From Botryococcus braunii (taxonomy: Eukaryota; Chlorophyta; Trebouxiophyceae), in NCBI GenBank assembly GCA_002005505.1, contig MVGU01001627.1, positions 1 through 64,000 of the forward strand: DNA of 64,000 nt, given 5' to 3'. The notes beneath the pieces were generated by a model. That model made no database searches, was not told the origin of the DNA, and saw nothing but the letters and a program-made list of their open reading frames with translations. Of the stretch, positions 11,862-21,824 are shown piece after piece (the stretch's first letter is position 1; each line of letters begins with the position of its first letter). Both the position numbers and the translations under genes were made by a program.

Positions 11862-13643
11862 TCACAAGCAGTCTGAGCACCCTGCAGGATTTGTGTGGCT
11901 GCTCCTTCTGTGCACTGAGCTAGTGCCTCTCTCTCTCTGTCTTCCACCCACTACACATGTGCGCTGGGACGCTGGCTCAGCTGCGCGCTCACAGGCACTG
12001 CCCCCATTTGTGTGGCTGGCACCACATTGTATCTGGGCTTCATGGAATTGGACTGTGCAGCTCATCTCACATGATGCATCTCTAACATCACTCTCAGGCA
12101 CTATACAGGTCCCACCCAAACAACTCAGCTCACTTGGACCATCTTCTGTCTGATCAGAGACTATCCCCCTCTCATCGCTCACATGTGATGCAGGTCTCTC
12201 GTGATTCTGACCCCTTTCCTGCACTTCCCCTGGTCCCTGTGACTCAGTGTCACATTCTGTCAGCCCCACTCGCTCACAGCTCTCACCCTTCTCCTGTGCC
12301 AGCAGGAGCTCGCGAGCAGCAGTTCGATGCTCGTAGCGTTGCGATCTTGTCACTCCCTCCGGGGGCTGGCCTTCGTTGTCAGGCCGCGGGTCTCGGAGGG
12401 ACTGCTGTGCTCGCTCCAAAAACTGTTGATGTCCTCCACCGTCGGGATTCCCTCTTGCCATTCGACGGAGTGTCTCCACCATGCCGGACTGGTCCAGATC
12501 CAGTGGATGAGTTCCTCCCGGTGATCCCGTGACTTGGTCAGTGGCAGCTTCCTCCGGGAGGCACTTCCCCTGACCGACAGGCTCGGTTGCAGCCTCGTCA
12601 GGGGCTTCTGGGAGGGTGCTGTCAGGTCTGTTGCTGGAGCAGGGTATGCTGATAGCGCCATTCTGAGTACGGAGTTGGTTGGGACCAGCAGGAGGTTCAC
12701 TGTCCTGCTGCTGGAGTTGCAGGCCTTCAGGGTATGAAAACTGCTGAGGCTGTGTAGGCAGAATGTGTATTCCCACTCTGGAGGCCCCCCGAATGTGCTC
12801 CACAAATTCCACATCTCTGCTCTCCCTCCAGACTCCCCCTTCAAGATAAATTCTGAACGCCTTGGACACTGGGGAATATCCAGTAAACATGCCAGGCACT
12901 GCCTTAGGTGCAAACACTCCCCTCTGATGCTCTGGTACATGGACAAAGGCCAGGCATCCCCACGTACGCAAGAGGGAAACATCTGGTTTGTATCCCATAA
13001 ACATTTCAAAGGGAGTGAGAGGCCTGCCTGTGCTGGGTCCCATATTCAGGAGAGTGCATGCTGTTTCAAAGGCTTCTTTCCACATGACAGGGCTCGCTGC
13101 AGCAAAATTAAGTAGGGTTCTGGTTTGCTCCTTCAAGGTCTTGTTGGCTCGCTCTGCTATCCCATTCTGCTGTGGGGTGTAGAGAGCCGACATCTCCAAT
13201 TTAGTGCCCTGAGAAGCACAGAACTCCTTGAATCTGGCATTAATAAATTCAGTACCTCTGTCGCACCGGATACACTTCACTGTGACTCCTTTTTCTGTCT
13301 GCCAGAACATAATAAGGTCTTTGACAACAGACCAAATGACATCCTTAGTTCTCACTGGCAGAACAACCTTCCATCAAGACGCCTCATCTGCCACTGTCAC
13401 CCAAAACCGTTCTCCTGTAATGGCAGCTGGGGAGATGGGGCCCACTGTATCAATATGGATTCTGTCAACACGATTTATTGCAGGCCTGGAACTTTCACCA
13501 AATGGAGGACGGGTGTGCTTCCCCTCAATACATGCTTCACAATACTTTGGACAGTTCTCACACGGTGACAGGGAAGTGTCAATGCCTGTGACCAGCTGTT
13601 CGTTGCTCAGGCGCTGCATCCATGGTTCACCCGGATGTCCCAT
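11862..13643 (-). pseudogene. Integrase of copia B
   Basis: Two frames. 13374-13643 holds the zinc-binding end (LGHPG-like MGHPGEPWMQ, CENCPKYCEAC) and the first catalytic Asp (HIDTVGPISPAA). 11862-13355 holds CIRCDRGTEFIN and TPQQNGIAERAN (second Asp and Glu), then FMGYKPD, RTWGCLAFVHVP and a long Ser/Gln/Glu-rich tail. The frame is lost between 13374 and 13355. Integrase would join the cDNA ends to target DNA and create the 5-bp duplication. Confidence 0.9.
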
Positions 13644-13674
13644 TCTGCTGTGCCACAGAAATCGTTTCGCACAG

Positions 13675-14470
13675 TCATGCTGCAGATTTTTCTTGGATGT
13701 TCTTCACTGCAGCTGCCACTGGTAATGAGTTTTGCACTGGGGCAACAGGTAGGCAGTCATGTACATAATAAAGACCATTTTCTGCTCTGATGGGCATTTT
13801 CCAGCCATTCGGGCCAGAGACTGTGGTAAATGCACCCATGCTGTCTGTGGCAAAACAGGCTCCATCACGAAGGGCAGCAGAAACAGACAGGATGTTCGTC
13901 GTTGCAGAGGGAACACACTGAACATGATGCAGCCACAGTGGGATACATTGCTGGTTCAATAGGCAGACTGATCCAGTGGCAATAATTTCCTCCTGTTGCA
14001 TCAGACGTGGCCAGCTGCAGAGGGATGGGAGCAGCATGTACTGTGGGAGCATGGAGCAGTGACAGGTTATTTACAAGATGAACTGACGCTCCACTGTCTA
14101 CCAACCAGGACTGTTTGGATATTCTCCCCTTGCATGGTTTGAGGACATTATAGGATACCACGTGTGGCATACCTTCTGGTGGAGGAGAGGGTGGACCAGG
14201 TGGTGGGTGCAGTAGTGGAAAAATCCAGCTGCAGGGAAGGCATGCTGGACTGCTGGAGGGGGCTGGAGTCCTCCGGGAAGCTGTCCTTGGGGCCACATGC
14301 CAGCCAGCTGCTGCACCGCTGCTACCACATTCCTCTGGGTTTCTTCGTCCCTCTGCCTCTTGCGGCAGTCTCTCCAGAAGTGCCCCTTTTTGTGACAGTA
14401 GTTGCACGTACCACGTACCACCACCCTGGCCTCTGTGTCTGCAGGCTGTCTGGTCTGAGTCGCAGCACAT
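13675..14470 (-). pseudogene. Protease region of copia B
   Basis: SWLVDSGASVHLVNNLSLLH carries the aspartic protease DSG (14050-14110). The downstream part, including ATGSVCLLNQQCIPLWLHHV, continues in a second overlapping frame, so a frameshift falls near 13990. The protein pattern is the same as in family 1. Confidence 0.85.
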
Positions 14471-15211
14471 GCAGCAGGAGCATGGACTGCAGCAGCTGGG
14501 TTTGGCTGTGCTGTCATGACCACTGCAGGCTGATCTGGGTCATCGTTATAGCCCATTGCTTCTGCTGTGGTGGAGATGAGGTCTGCCAGCTGGTTCAGGG
14601 GATAAGCCACGGCTGTAGGAAGTAGTCCTGGGGAGTTGGCAGCTGCAGGCAGGCAGGCCTTGCACAATCTGTGTGGCCACGTGCCCATCCAGGAGATCAT
14701 GTCCATTTCGTTTCAGGCAACCTTTCAGATTGATCATCCTATTGACGTACTGGGAAATTGTTTCACCTTTCATGCCACGTGACATCTCTTTCAACCAGTC
14801 AGCATTAGCGTGAGGGTTGTAGCCTCCCACAAACTTCCTACAAATATGCACATACGCATCATATGCTGATGGTTTACTTGACAGCTCACCCAACTAGTCT
14901 TCAAGAACTGATTCATACAGTAACAACAATGCTGCAGCATTATGGGTAGTCCAAGGCATAGCTTCTTGAATGGCAGGTAAAGAACCCTTTGCATCATTGG
15001 CTGCAGTAAATGCATTGTCCCACACCACAAAGTCCTGACCTTTACGCTGCAAGTTTATATGGACTTTGACTAGTGTAGCAATGACCTTGGGAAGGGTGTC
15101 TCCTTCCCCCCTTGAAGTACTGGGAGTGCATGGTTCCCTGGTAGGGGTTGATGTAGACTCCTCTTCTGCTGATTTTGATTCAGAGCTGGTGCTGGTACCC
15201 TTCTTCTTCAT
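14098..15211 (-). pseudogene. gag of copia B
   Basis: The start Met at 15211 begins a Lys/Ser/Glu-rich N-terminus. The capsid region continues after a TAG near 14895 (ELSSKPSAYDAYVHICRKFVGG, MKGETISQYVNRMINL) and, after another frame change, reaches a CCHC zinc knuckle (CNYCHKKGHFWRDC). Gag assembles the particle and packages RNA. It is broken by one stop and one frameshift. Confidence 0.88.
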
Positions 15212-15226
15212 GCTGTTTGGTGCTGG

Positions 15227-15752
15227 TCAGTCGTCGCTCCTCTCGGACAGTCTGGAGTCTCCGTCCTCGTCCTCACTGTCGTTCTCTGTGACCCACTCGT
15301 CCACGTGGAACTCGCCCTCGCCGTAGAAAATTAGTCTGTCAATGAAGTCGTCTCCCAGGCTGCTCAAGGCTAACTCAATGGCTGCGTAGGCCGCCTTCTC
15401 TGTCCAATATGCTTCGTGTGACGGTCCTCCCGTTTGCTGTAGGCACCTCTCAAAGATTTCGCGTGTCAGATATCCAGGCTCTCCGTTGGATGAACGAAAC
15501 TTCCCACACTGTAAATTTATAGGCTGGATATATTGGAAAGCGATCTTGGAACCACTGAGGAGGCGTGAGTGCTCCCCGTCCGTGAGCTTCGTTGACGAAG
15601 TCCTTTACAAGAAATGCTCGTTCTTCAATCGTTCGTGGTCCTTTCTCTCCTCCTGCCTTTCTTCGCTCGTTATATGTTGGAGGAGGGGGTGGAGGAGGAG
15701 GAGGTCTACCTCCGCCCGTGCTCATGCGTCCGCTTTGCCTCTTTCGCGCCAT
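15227..15752 (-). pseudogene. Leader ORF upstream of gag in copia B
   Basis: A coding-like stretch between PBS and gag. It opens at the Met at 15752 with a basic segment and nine consecutive prolines, then runs to about 15480. A one-step frame change then continues it, with an acidic C-terminus (VTENDSEDEDGDS) and a TGA at 15227, only 16 bases before the gag Met. The first frame alone stops at 15450. I recognise no domain. Its placement resembles the extra leader ORFs of D and H, but no clear sequence similarity is visible. Confidence 0.55.
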
Positions 15753-15802
15753 TGCAGATTACTTTGCTCGAGTCATACATTTTACATGCCCCGCATAAGA
15801 GT

Positions 15803-15818
15803 CGGTGGGCCCATAACC
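15803..15818 (-). other. Primer-binding site of copia B
   Basis: Minus-strand GGTTATGGGCCCACCG touches the 5' LTR end (TTTACA). The first 15 bases are complementary to the anticodon stem-loop of plant initiator tRNA-Met. Confidence 0.87.
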
Positions 15819-16549
15819 TGTAAACTTCTGAGCTTGGCGTTTCCTGTATGACCCGGCACGAGGGTGTTTAGTCCGGCGGCACTCTTGTTGTGTGTCGATT
15901 AACAAGCAGTGGCGACTGTGAGTGAAGTGACTTGACTGGCAACAGTTGAACGACAAACACCCGAAGTGCTTTTGTAGTCCCAATCAAGTCTTACAATGCT
16001 TATTGCTCTCTCTCATCACTCAGTAATTCAAAATACTCCATCTACGTAGTTACCTATAGTCTGCATTACCAATGTCCGATGAGCTAAAACATTAGCACTT
16101 TCCTAATAAACATTATCTAGACCCTTTCCTAATCCATTGTTCTTGTATGCGTAATGCTATGACAACAGTTTACCTGTATGACCCGGCACGAGGGTGTTTA
16201 GTCCGGCGGCACTCTTGTTGTGTGTCGATTAAGAAGCAGTGGCGACTATGAGTGAAGTGACTTGACTGGCAACAGTTGAACGACAAACACCCGAAGTGCT
16301 TTTGTAGTCCCAATCAAGTGCCTCCTCCCTTCGAGCCAGCAACATATAACCTTTCTAGCAAAACCGTGTCTGATTACCTCATTCTCCCTAATCAACGTGA
16401 AATTGGTCTAGATTGGTTCTGGCAGAACTCCTAGGTTCTGCCACCTATTACTCATTCTAATGAATGTTCCCGCTGGTTAATTCGAGCTGATCTGGCTACT
16501 ATTACTCTTCTGAGGGAAAGGCACCCAATGTTCTTTCACTATTATAACA
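15819..16549 (-). repeat. 5' LTR of copia B
   Basis: 731 bp, begins TGTAAACTTC and ends ATTATAACA. It is nearly identical to 9184-9914 and has the same pair of 146-bp internal copies. The outer side carries the CTACA target duplication at 16550-16554. Confidence 0.95.
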
Positions 16550-17315
16550 CTACAAATGCCATGTAGGTCTGGGCATCCTCGATTTCACCTGAATCAAGGA
16601 GAAAATCCCATTTAGACATGAGCTTTTGATTTTTACCTCCTGTGAACTTACCTTTCAGCCACTCATAGGCTTGCTTGGCTGAAGGCATGTCGAGCGCTTT
16701 ATCTATCCACTCGTCGGGAATCTTTTCTGTCACTAGACTCATAGCCAGTGAGTCCCCAGGCGTATCCGGATGTTCCTTACTATTCCTCTTCAAGGCATAT
16801 CCTGATTCTCTTACTATTAGCAACATTTTCAACATCCTTAGCCCACCTGAACCCATTTATACAATCAACATCCAGAGATTGTACCAATTTCTGGTTGTTA
16901 TAAACAGGATAATGTGGGTCACGTGTGCTACCTGAGGCAACCGTTGGATTACCACCAGGAGCAGATGCTCCAGCTGAATTACTCATTATGAACACTGTAA
17001 ATGCTGTGATCAAACTCAAACTTCAGGTGCCTTGGTACGCCAAAGAATAAACACTTGCAAGGACTAAGTGAATGTTTGTTTCAACATCCTCAGCAAATCC
17101 GTCAATAATTCTACGTCTTTCACCTTCCAATCTGATTCTAATAAGGTCTTGACCGTGCAATTCAGGACAGAGTACCAAGTGTTCAGGACTTTGCCAATGA
17201 AAGTAGGGTAAATACTTCAAATACTAACCAGTAGAAGGAAGTGTCTGAAGGGTTTTTGTCACAGGAATCCACTAATAATCCAGCTTCTACCCACGGCGAT
17301 CTAAACTAATGTTTG
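16550..17315 (-). pseudogene. Copia C, gag N-terminal fragment and leader
   Basis: Minus-strand gag start (MSNSAGASAPGGNPT at about 16984), then VQSLDVDCINGFRWAKDVENV, a frameshift near 16790-16850, and EHPDTPGDSLAMSL, EKIPDEWIDKALD, KGKFTGGKNQKLM, TYMAFV, where copia B enters. It closely parallels H gag (31826). A 65-codon frame (17023-17220) sits just upstream of gag, as in other elements here, with no recognised domain. The stretch 17221-17315 has no LTR or PBS that I can identify. The 5' LTR of C is missing, and copia E starts at 17316. Confidence 0.88.
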
Positions 17316-18015
17316 TGTTGAGTTGTGAATATACATTATAGAATGCCTTGTGCTTTAGGTGATCTTCAAATGTACATTATTAGGATACGGGTCCACTATC
17401 CACATAAGGTACCTCGAGACACGTTCGGATGAGGTCTATTTCGAACATAAGGTACAATCTGATCTAGATTACGCGTTAGTGTGAAAGGACTATTAAAGCT
17501 GCGATCACCGCATAGTCGAGCAACTGGTTTGGAAAGATACTGGGCACATAAGGATGCCAGTCTTGTTCATGCAGTTGCATGTGTCTAAAGAGCAGACAGT
17601 CGTCAGGACTGTAGCTGGAGAGGCACGAACTTACGACCTGTCTGCTTGCTTACAGGTGCGGTGACACAGGGTGTGTATTGGTAATGTGTTCATGTTTGAT
17701 TGCTTGTTTGTAAGTGAACCATCTTAGTGTACAATCAAGTCTCCCAAACAGCGAAGGGACGGAGTCTTGATTGAGTATAGGAAGGTACTTGCTTTCAGCC
17801 GTCAGGAGCGTATCCGTGTGTAGATGCTCATTGACAGATCAACATGTAACGGAACTGGTTTGGAAAGATACTGGGCACATAAGGATGCCAGTCTTGTTCA
17901 TGCAGTTGCATGTGTCTAAAGAGCAGACAGTCGTCAAGGACTGTAGCTGGAGAGGCACGAACTTACGACCTGTCTGCTTGCTTACAGGATACGCCACTGC
18001 CCATAACTATTTACA
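17316..18015 (+). repeat. 5' LTR of copia E
   Basis: 700 bp, TGTTGAGTTG to ATTTACA. Internal leader copies are at 17522-17655, followed by GTGCGG after TTACAG, and at 17853-17987, followed by GATACGCC after TTACAG. Confidence 0.94.
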
Positions 18016-18029
18016 GGTTATGGGCCCAC
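18016..18029 (+). other. Primer-binding site of copia E
   Basis: GGTTATGGGCCCAC lies immediately after the LTR end. It is complementary to the anticodon arm of initiator tRNA-Met. Confidence 0.87.
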
Positions 18030-18419
18030 GCCTTTCCAGCTGAGCCAAGGGCAGACAGGAGTGCATGGCATCATCGGATGCATCTGTACTGGGTTTTTCC
18101 ACGGACTCGCCTGACGGCAAGAAGAAGTAAAAAGGAACAACTGGATATTCACTCAGAAGGCCTACCTACAGAGTCTTCAATCTCTTGGGAAGCTCTTTTT
18201 CCGTGAAGTGACCTGAGATTATCACCCGTCGTCGTTATCGTGAGACCGTCAGTAGGTCAGGGTGGTCAGGCAATTGAATTGCTGAAGAATATTTTGCATA
18301 TCTTGCATATTAAGGTTACATGCTAGACCTCGAAAGGGTGGAATACTTGAAAGTGCTGTGGTGTACGCCGGAAGGGTATACTTAAATCAGCTGTGTCAGG
18401 CTGAACGCTGTGAGAGCAA

Positions 18420-19729
18420 GTGAAGTGTATGACCAGACCTCAAACTCGTTCTGAAAGCAAGGTTTCTGAAAGTAATCCCAGCAGTACAGAGACTATGGCA
18501 ACACCAACAGGAGGCAGCACGGCCTCCTCAAGAGCTGGACAGTCAGGACAGACCACTGGATTCACTGCAGCTAGCTCGTATGCATACACGATGAACTCCT
18601 CCAATCCCAAGATGTCTACGCAGCTGAAGGCTGATCGCACTAATTTCAGGGCCTGGCGTGAAGAGCTGGAGTCCTGCGCAATGCAAAAAGGAGCAATGGG
18701 AGCGTTGGAGACAGCCATGCCTAAGACCGCAGAGAACGCAGCAGTAAAACATTTCATTTTGCAGTCTGTCCCGTCCATGTGGCACGACGAAGTCAAACAG
18801 CGGGGGAGCGCTTTTGACTTCATTCAGTGGATGGCAGACCGCTGCACCGGAGGGAAGGACAGGGAAATCAACGAGAAGTGGATCAAGGGGCTAAAAAAGG
18901 CATGGTAAAGGGAGAGACAGTGCAAGAATGGTGCCGAGTCATCAGTATTGCCGCCTCCCTGGAGGCCAATAACCATCAGCTGAGCGACCGCCAGATCTGC
19001 AGGTATATGTATAAGGGGCTACCTGCAGTCTTGCAGAACGACGCTTGGGCAATTACCTCCGCCAAGTCAGACCCCTACAACATGCTGGAGACGATCCTCA
19101 CTGCCATTGAGAACTCGGAGTACCAGGATATCCCGTTGGCAGAGTCAGTGCAAGTCACAGCATCAGCTGCAGCAATGATGGCAGCAGCAGCAGCAGCCGT
19201 GCCAGCTCAAGGTGGAATCCCTGGGCCTCCCCAAGGCGCTGGAGCTGCACCGAGCGCTGGAGCAGCACCAGGAGTGGGAGCTCGAGCACCTGCTGATGGT
19301 CAGGCCCCCTATGGCCCTTCTGCTCACAACGCTGGAGGCAGGGGGCGAGGGTCTGGACGTGGCAAGAGGCCAAAGGAGGAACTGGCGTGTCGCTTCTGCA
19401 ACAGGACGGGACATTTCTGGAGGGAGTGCCTGGATCTGAAGAGGCTGCAAGCTCTACATGGCACAATGCAAGCTGCAAGTGCGGGCCCAGCTGCGTGGTG
19501 GGGCACTGAAGCTTCTCAGCAACAAGCCAGCTGGTGGGATGCTGGCCAATCCAGAGGAGGCCCTCCCGTGTCAACCTCACATGCTCCTGGATCTGTGTCC
19601 ACTATCTTCCCCTTCTTCCCAGGCTGGCATCTCCCACCACCACCTCCTCCAGGTGCTGGTGAGCCTATGTTCGTTTCGTTGAATGCGCTTACCCTACGTC
19701 TCATGGGGCTTGCAGTACCTCGTGGCTGA
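18420..19729 (+). pseudogene. gag of copia E
   Basis: Starts at the Met at 18420 with the family-1 Ser/Thr-rich leader, FRAWREELESCAMQKGAMGA and WHDEVKQRGSAFDFIQWM. Near 18895 bases are missing (GGGCTAAAAAAGG against the longer form in F) and the frame ends at 18908. The continuation carries GMVKGETVQEWC, an Ala/Gly/Pro region and the CCHC knuckle CRFCNRTGHFWREC. At about 19690 a one-base deletion, shared with F but not A, shifts the frame before protease. Confidence 0.9.
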
Positions 19730-19952
19730 TAGATAGTGGTGCATCGGTGCACCTTGTAAATGATCTGTCTTTACTAAACAACCCAGTCATGCATGCCCAA
19801 CCCCTCCCTCTTCATTTGGCCACTTCTGACGCCAAAGGAGGGATAGTTGCAACTGGGTCTGTGTGTCTGGTCAATGCCAGACAAGAGGTGTTTTGGCTGC
19901 ATAATGTCCAGTGTGTGCCCGCTGCACACACTAATCTGATTTCTGTCACAGG
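19690..19952 (+). pseudogene. Protease fragment of copia E
   Basis: In the third frame the sequence encodes SWLIDSGASVHLVNDLSLL (DSG catalytic motif) and ATGSVCLVNARQEVFWLHNV, stopping at the Gy2 junction. Confidence 0.85.
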
Positions 19953-20430
19953 TGTAACGGAATGCGAGGATTTCCGAGCATTTCGGGACATTTGCGGGAG
20001 ACGCCCTTTGGCGCCATACTGCACGCTCGTGGGAGCCACGTGGTTAGCCGCTCGAACGAGAGTAGCACCTTCCGTCGGTGATGGTTGCTTACGCCATGCA
20101 TAGTTGGCACTCCGTCATTGCGTGTGTTTGATGACAATAGTTGTCACCGTTAGCACGCCAGCGAGTGGACGATCTAGGGCTCTCACGAAGGATAGAGGGA
20201 CATAAGTCGTACATGGGCCGAGTTCGAATCATAGGCGTCCCCTGGCTAGGAACCCGCGAGCCGAGTAGATTAACACGAGAGGACAGAACTGGAGAAACCA
20301 CAAGGGTAAGCTGTGTGGTGGGGTGGTTCTTGTAAACGCTTGCTTGCCCCAAGTGACGGACCTCGTGTCGCGCCTCGTTCCTTGCTCCCTTCCTGCCTTA
20401 CTTCCTTATAAATTCCGCTGAGTTATTACA
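19953..20430 (+). repeat. 5' LTR of Gy2
   Basis: About 478 bp, TGTAACGGAATG to GAGTTATTACA, with the PBS directly after it. Length and terminal sequence parallel the 476-bp LTR of G. Confidence 0.88.
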
Positions 20431-20450
20431 TTTGGTATCGGCGAAAGCCG
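20431..20450 (+). other. Primer-binding site of Gy2
   Basis: TTTGGTATCGGCGAAAGCCG directly follows the LTR. TGGTATCGGCGA is also the PBS start of G. Unlike the copia sites it begins with TGG, so it pairs with a tRNA 3' CCA end. I do not assign the tRNA. Confidence 0.75.
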
Positions 20451-20536
20451 TTATCAATCCTTTGGGGTTTTCGATCAAGTTGTTGGAAGTTGGCAGATGC
20501 CGATGCAAGGATCTAACTTTGGGATGCCCCTCGTAG

Positions 20537-21814
20537 ATGAGCTCAGTGACATCAGATAGGTTTAAAAACCTTTCTGAAGACAACCGAAGCCTTTTGGAAG
20601 GTTCTTTGCGGGAAGGCTTCGAGGTTACGGATTTGTTAGAGGAGGACGTCGATTCCATGAACCCGATCGACCCTACAACCGAGGGATCGGAAGGCAAAAG
20701 GAAGAAACGCCCCTTGTCAAAGGATGAAATTGAAGAATACATTAACACGTTAGTCGAACAAAAGTTGGAGGCTCGGCAGGCTGAGGCCCAAGCACCGATC
20801 CCAAAACCGGTGCAAGTGCGTGCTGCCCCTCCTTCTCTGTTTAATGGAAAAAGAGGAAGTTTCATGTTCTTTGCACGGAAATTGGCATCATATGCTAAAC
20901 TCACTAACGTGCCTAATGCTAAGTGGGTTGCTCTTGCAGTTCAACACTTAGAGGAATGGCCACTTAAAGTGTGGGATGCTTTTGTGCGAAAGTGGGAAAA
21001 AGAGGGAGGAGAGGAAGATGCCATAGAGTGGGAAGACTTTAAAGCTTTTATGTCCAAACGGTATGATGCCACTGACACAGTAGCAATAGCAAGACAAAAG
21101 CTTGACAAAGTCTACCAGGGAAATGAAAGTGTGGAACGGTATATTGAAAGATTTGTTGCTTTGCTTTCGGATATTGAGGTAGAATATGAAATGGTAGAGC
21201 AGGATAAGTTACACTTATTCATGAAGGGTCTTAATGTGCAGCTAAGGTTGGCCAGTACCATCAACCCCGGGACAGGGAAACCCTTCACAGACCTGGATGA
21301 CTTGTGCTCCTTTGTGGTCAAGTATGAAGGTGGTTTCAAGAGTGCCCATGGGGATGCACAGGGAGGTCCCCCCAAGAGGAGGACACTATCAAACTTCCAC
21401 ACCAATCTTGGTGCAGCTCATATCCCAGAGGAAGTTCAAGGGTCACCACCCTTCTGGGGAGCTGTTGGAGGACCCCCTGGTGCACCAGGGAAGGGAAAAT
21501 TGGACTCTCGGAAGGTCATCCCCGCTAATAGGGAGTGTTACTTTTGCAAACAGTTGGGCATTGAAGCATGGCAATGTCAGTTGAAAAGGGAGTGGTTGGC
21601 TGCTAAAGCTAAAGCGGGAGGGTTCCAACCACCAGTTTTTCAACCGGGTTACTTTCCCTCTGCACCACAGGCCCCACCAGTGGTGGCACCAGTGCAAGGA
21701 GGGCTTCTACCACCTCAAGGAGGGCAAGGTAATTGGCAAGGGAAAGGAAAGGGAAGAGGGAAGTGGAAGGGGAAAGGGAAGGGGACCCAAAACTTGACTC
21801 GCAAGGGTCATTAA
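20537..21814 (+). CDS. gag of Gy2
   Basis: Intact 425-codon frame. An acidic N-terminus is followed by the retrotrans_gag-type capsid region ([53 protein letters not shown]), one Cys-rich knuckle (CYFCKQLGIEAWQC, in which the usual His is Ile, so zinc binding may be impaired), and a Gly/Lys/Gln-rich basic tail suited to RNA binding. It parallels G gag throughout, which supports the start. It ends in TAA. The pol frame is separate. Confidence 0.93.
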   Translation: MSSVTSDRFKNLSEDNRSLLEGSLREGFEVTDLLEEDVDSMNPIDPTTEGSEGKRKKRPLSKDEIEEYINTLVEQKLEARQAEAQAPIPKPVQVRAAPPSLFNGKRGSFMFFARKLASYAKLTNVPNAKWVALAVQHLEEWPLKVWDAFVRKWEKEGGEEDAIEWEDFKAFMSKRYDATDTVAIARQKLDKVYQGNESVERYIERFVALLSDIEVEYEMVEQDKLHLFMKGLNVQLRLASTINPGTGKPFTDLDDLCSFVVKYEGGFKSAHGDAQGGPPKRRTLSNFHTNLGAAHIPEEVQGSPPFWGAVGGPPGAPGKGKLDSRKVIPANRECYFCKQLGIEAWQCQLKREWLAAKAKAGGFQPPVFQPGYFPSAPQAPPVVAPVQGGLLPPQGGQGNWQGKGKGRGKWKGKGKGTQNLTRKGH

Positions 21815-21824
21815 TCCCCATTGT

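Larger units (their letters stand above)
9184..16549 (-). mobile_element. Copia element B (family 2), full length
   Basis: Both LTRs are 731 bp (9184-9914 and 15819-16549) and the element is flanked by the 5-bp duplication CTACA (9179-9183 and 16550-16554). It interrupts copia C gag exactly between TYMAFV and MKFKLA, so B is younger than C. It carries PBS, leader ORF, gag, protease, integrase, RT-RNase H and PPT. Coding frames are broken by at least one stop (near 14895) and several frameshifts, so it now looks non-autonomous, although RT-RNase H is still one long frame. Confidence 0.96.
17316..19952 (+). mobile_element. Copia element E (family 1), 5' half
   Basis: Plus-strand relative of A and F: 5' LTR, PBS, gag, protease and the start of the pol linker. 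It ends at about 19952, inside the sequence for ISVTGAIQDG, where chromovirus Gy2 begins. The rest of E is not found on the other side of Gy2. Confidence 0.92.

Noticed and set aside
19155..19580. Opposite-strand frames in family 1 gag (also at 49209 and 5386)
   Set aside because: Shadows of the GC-rich Ala/Gly/Pro region of gag. They recur only because gag recurs.
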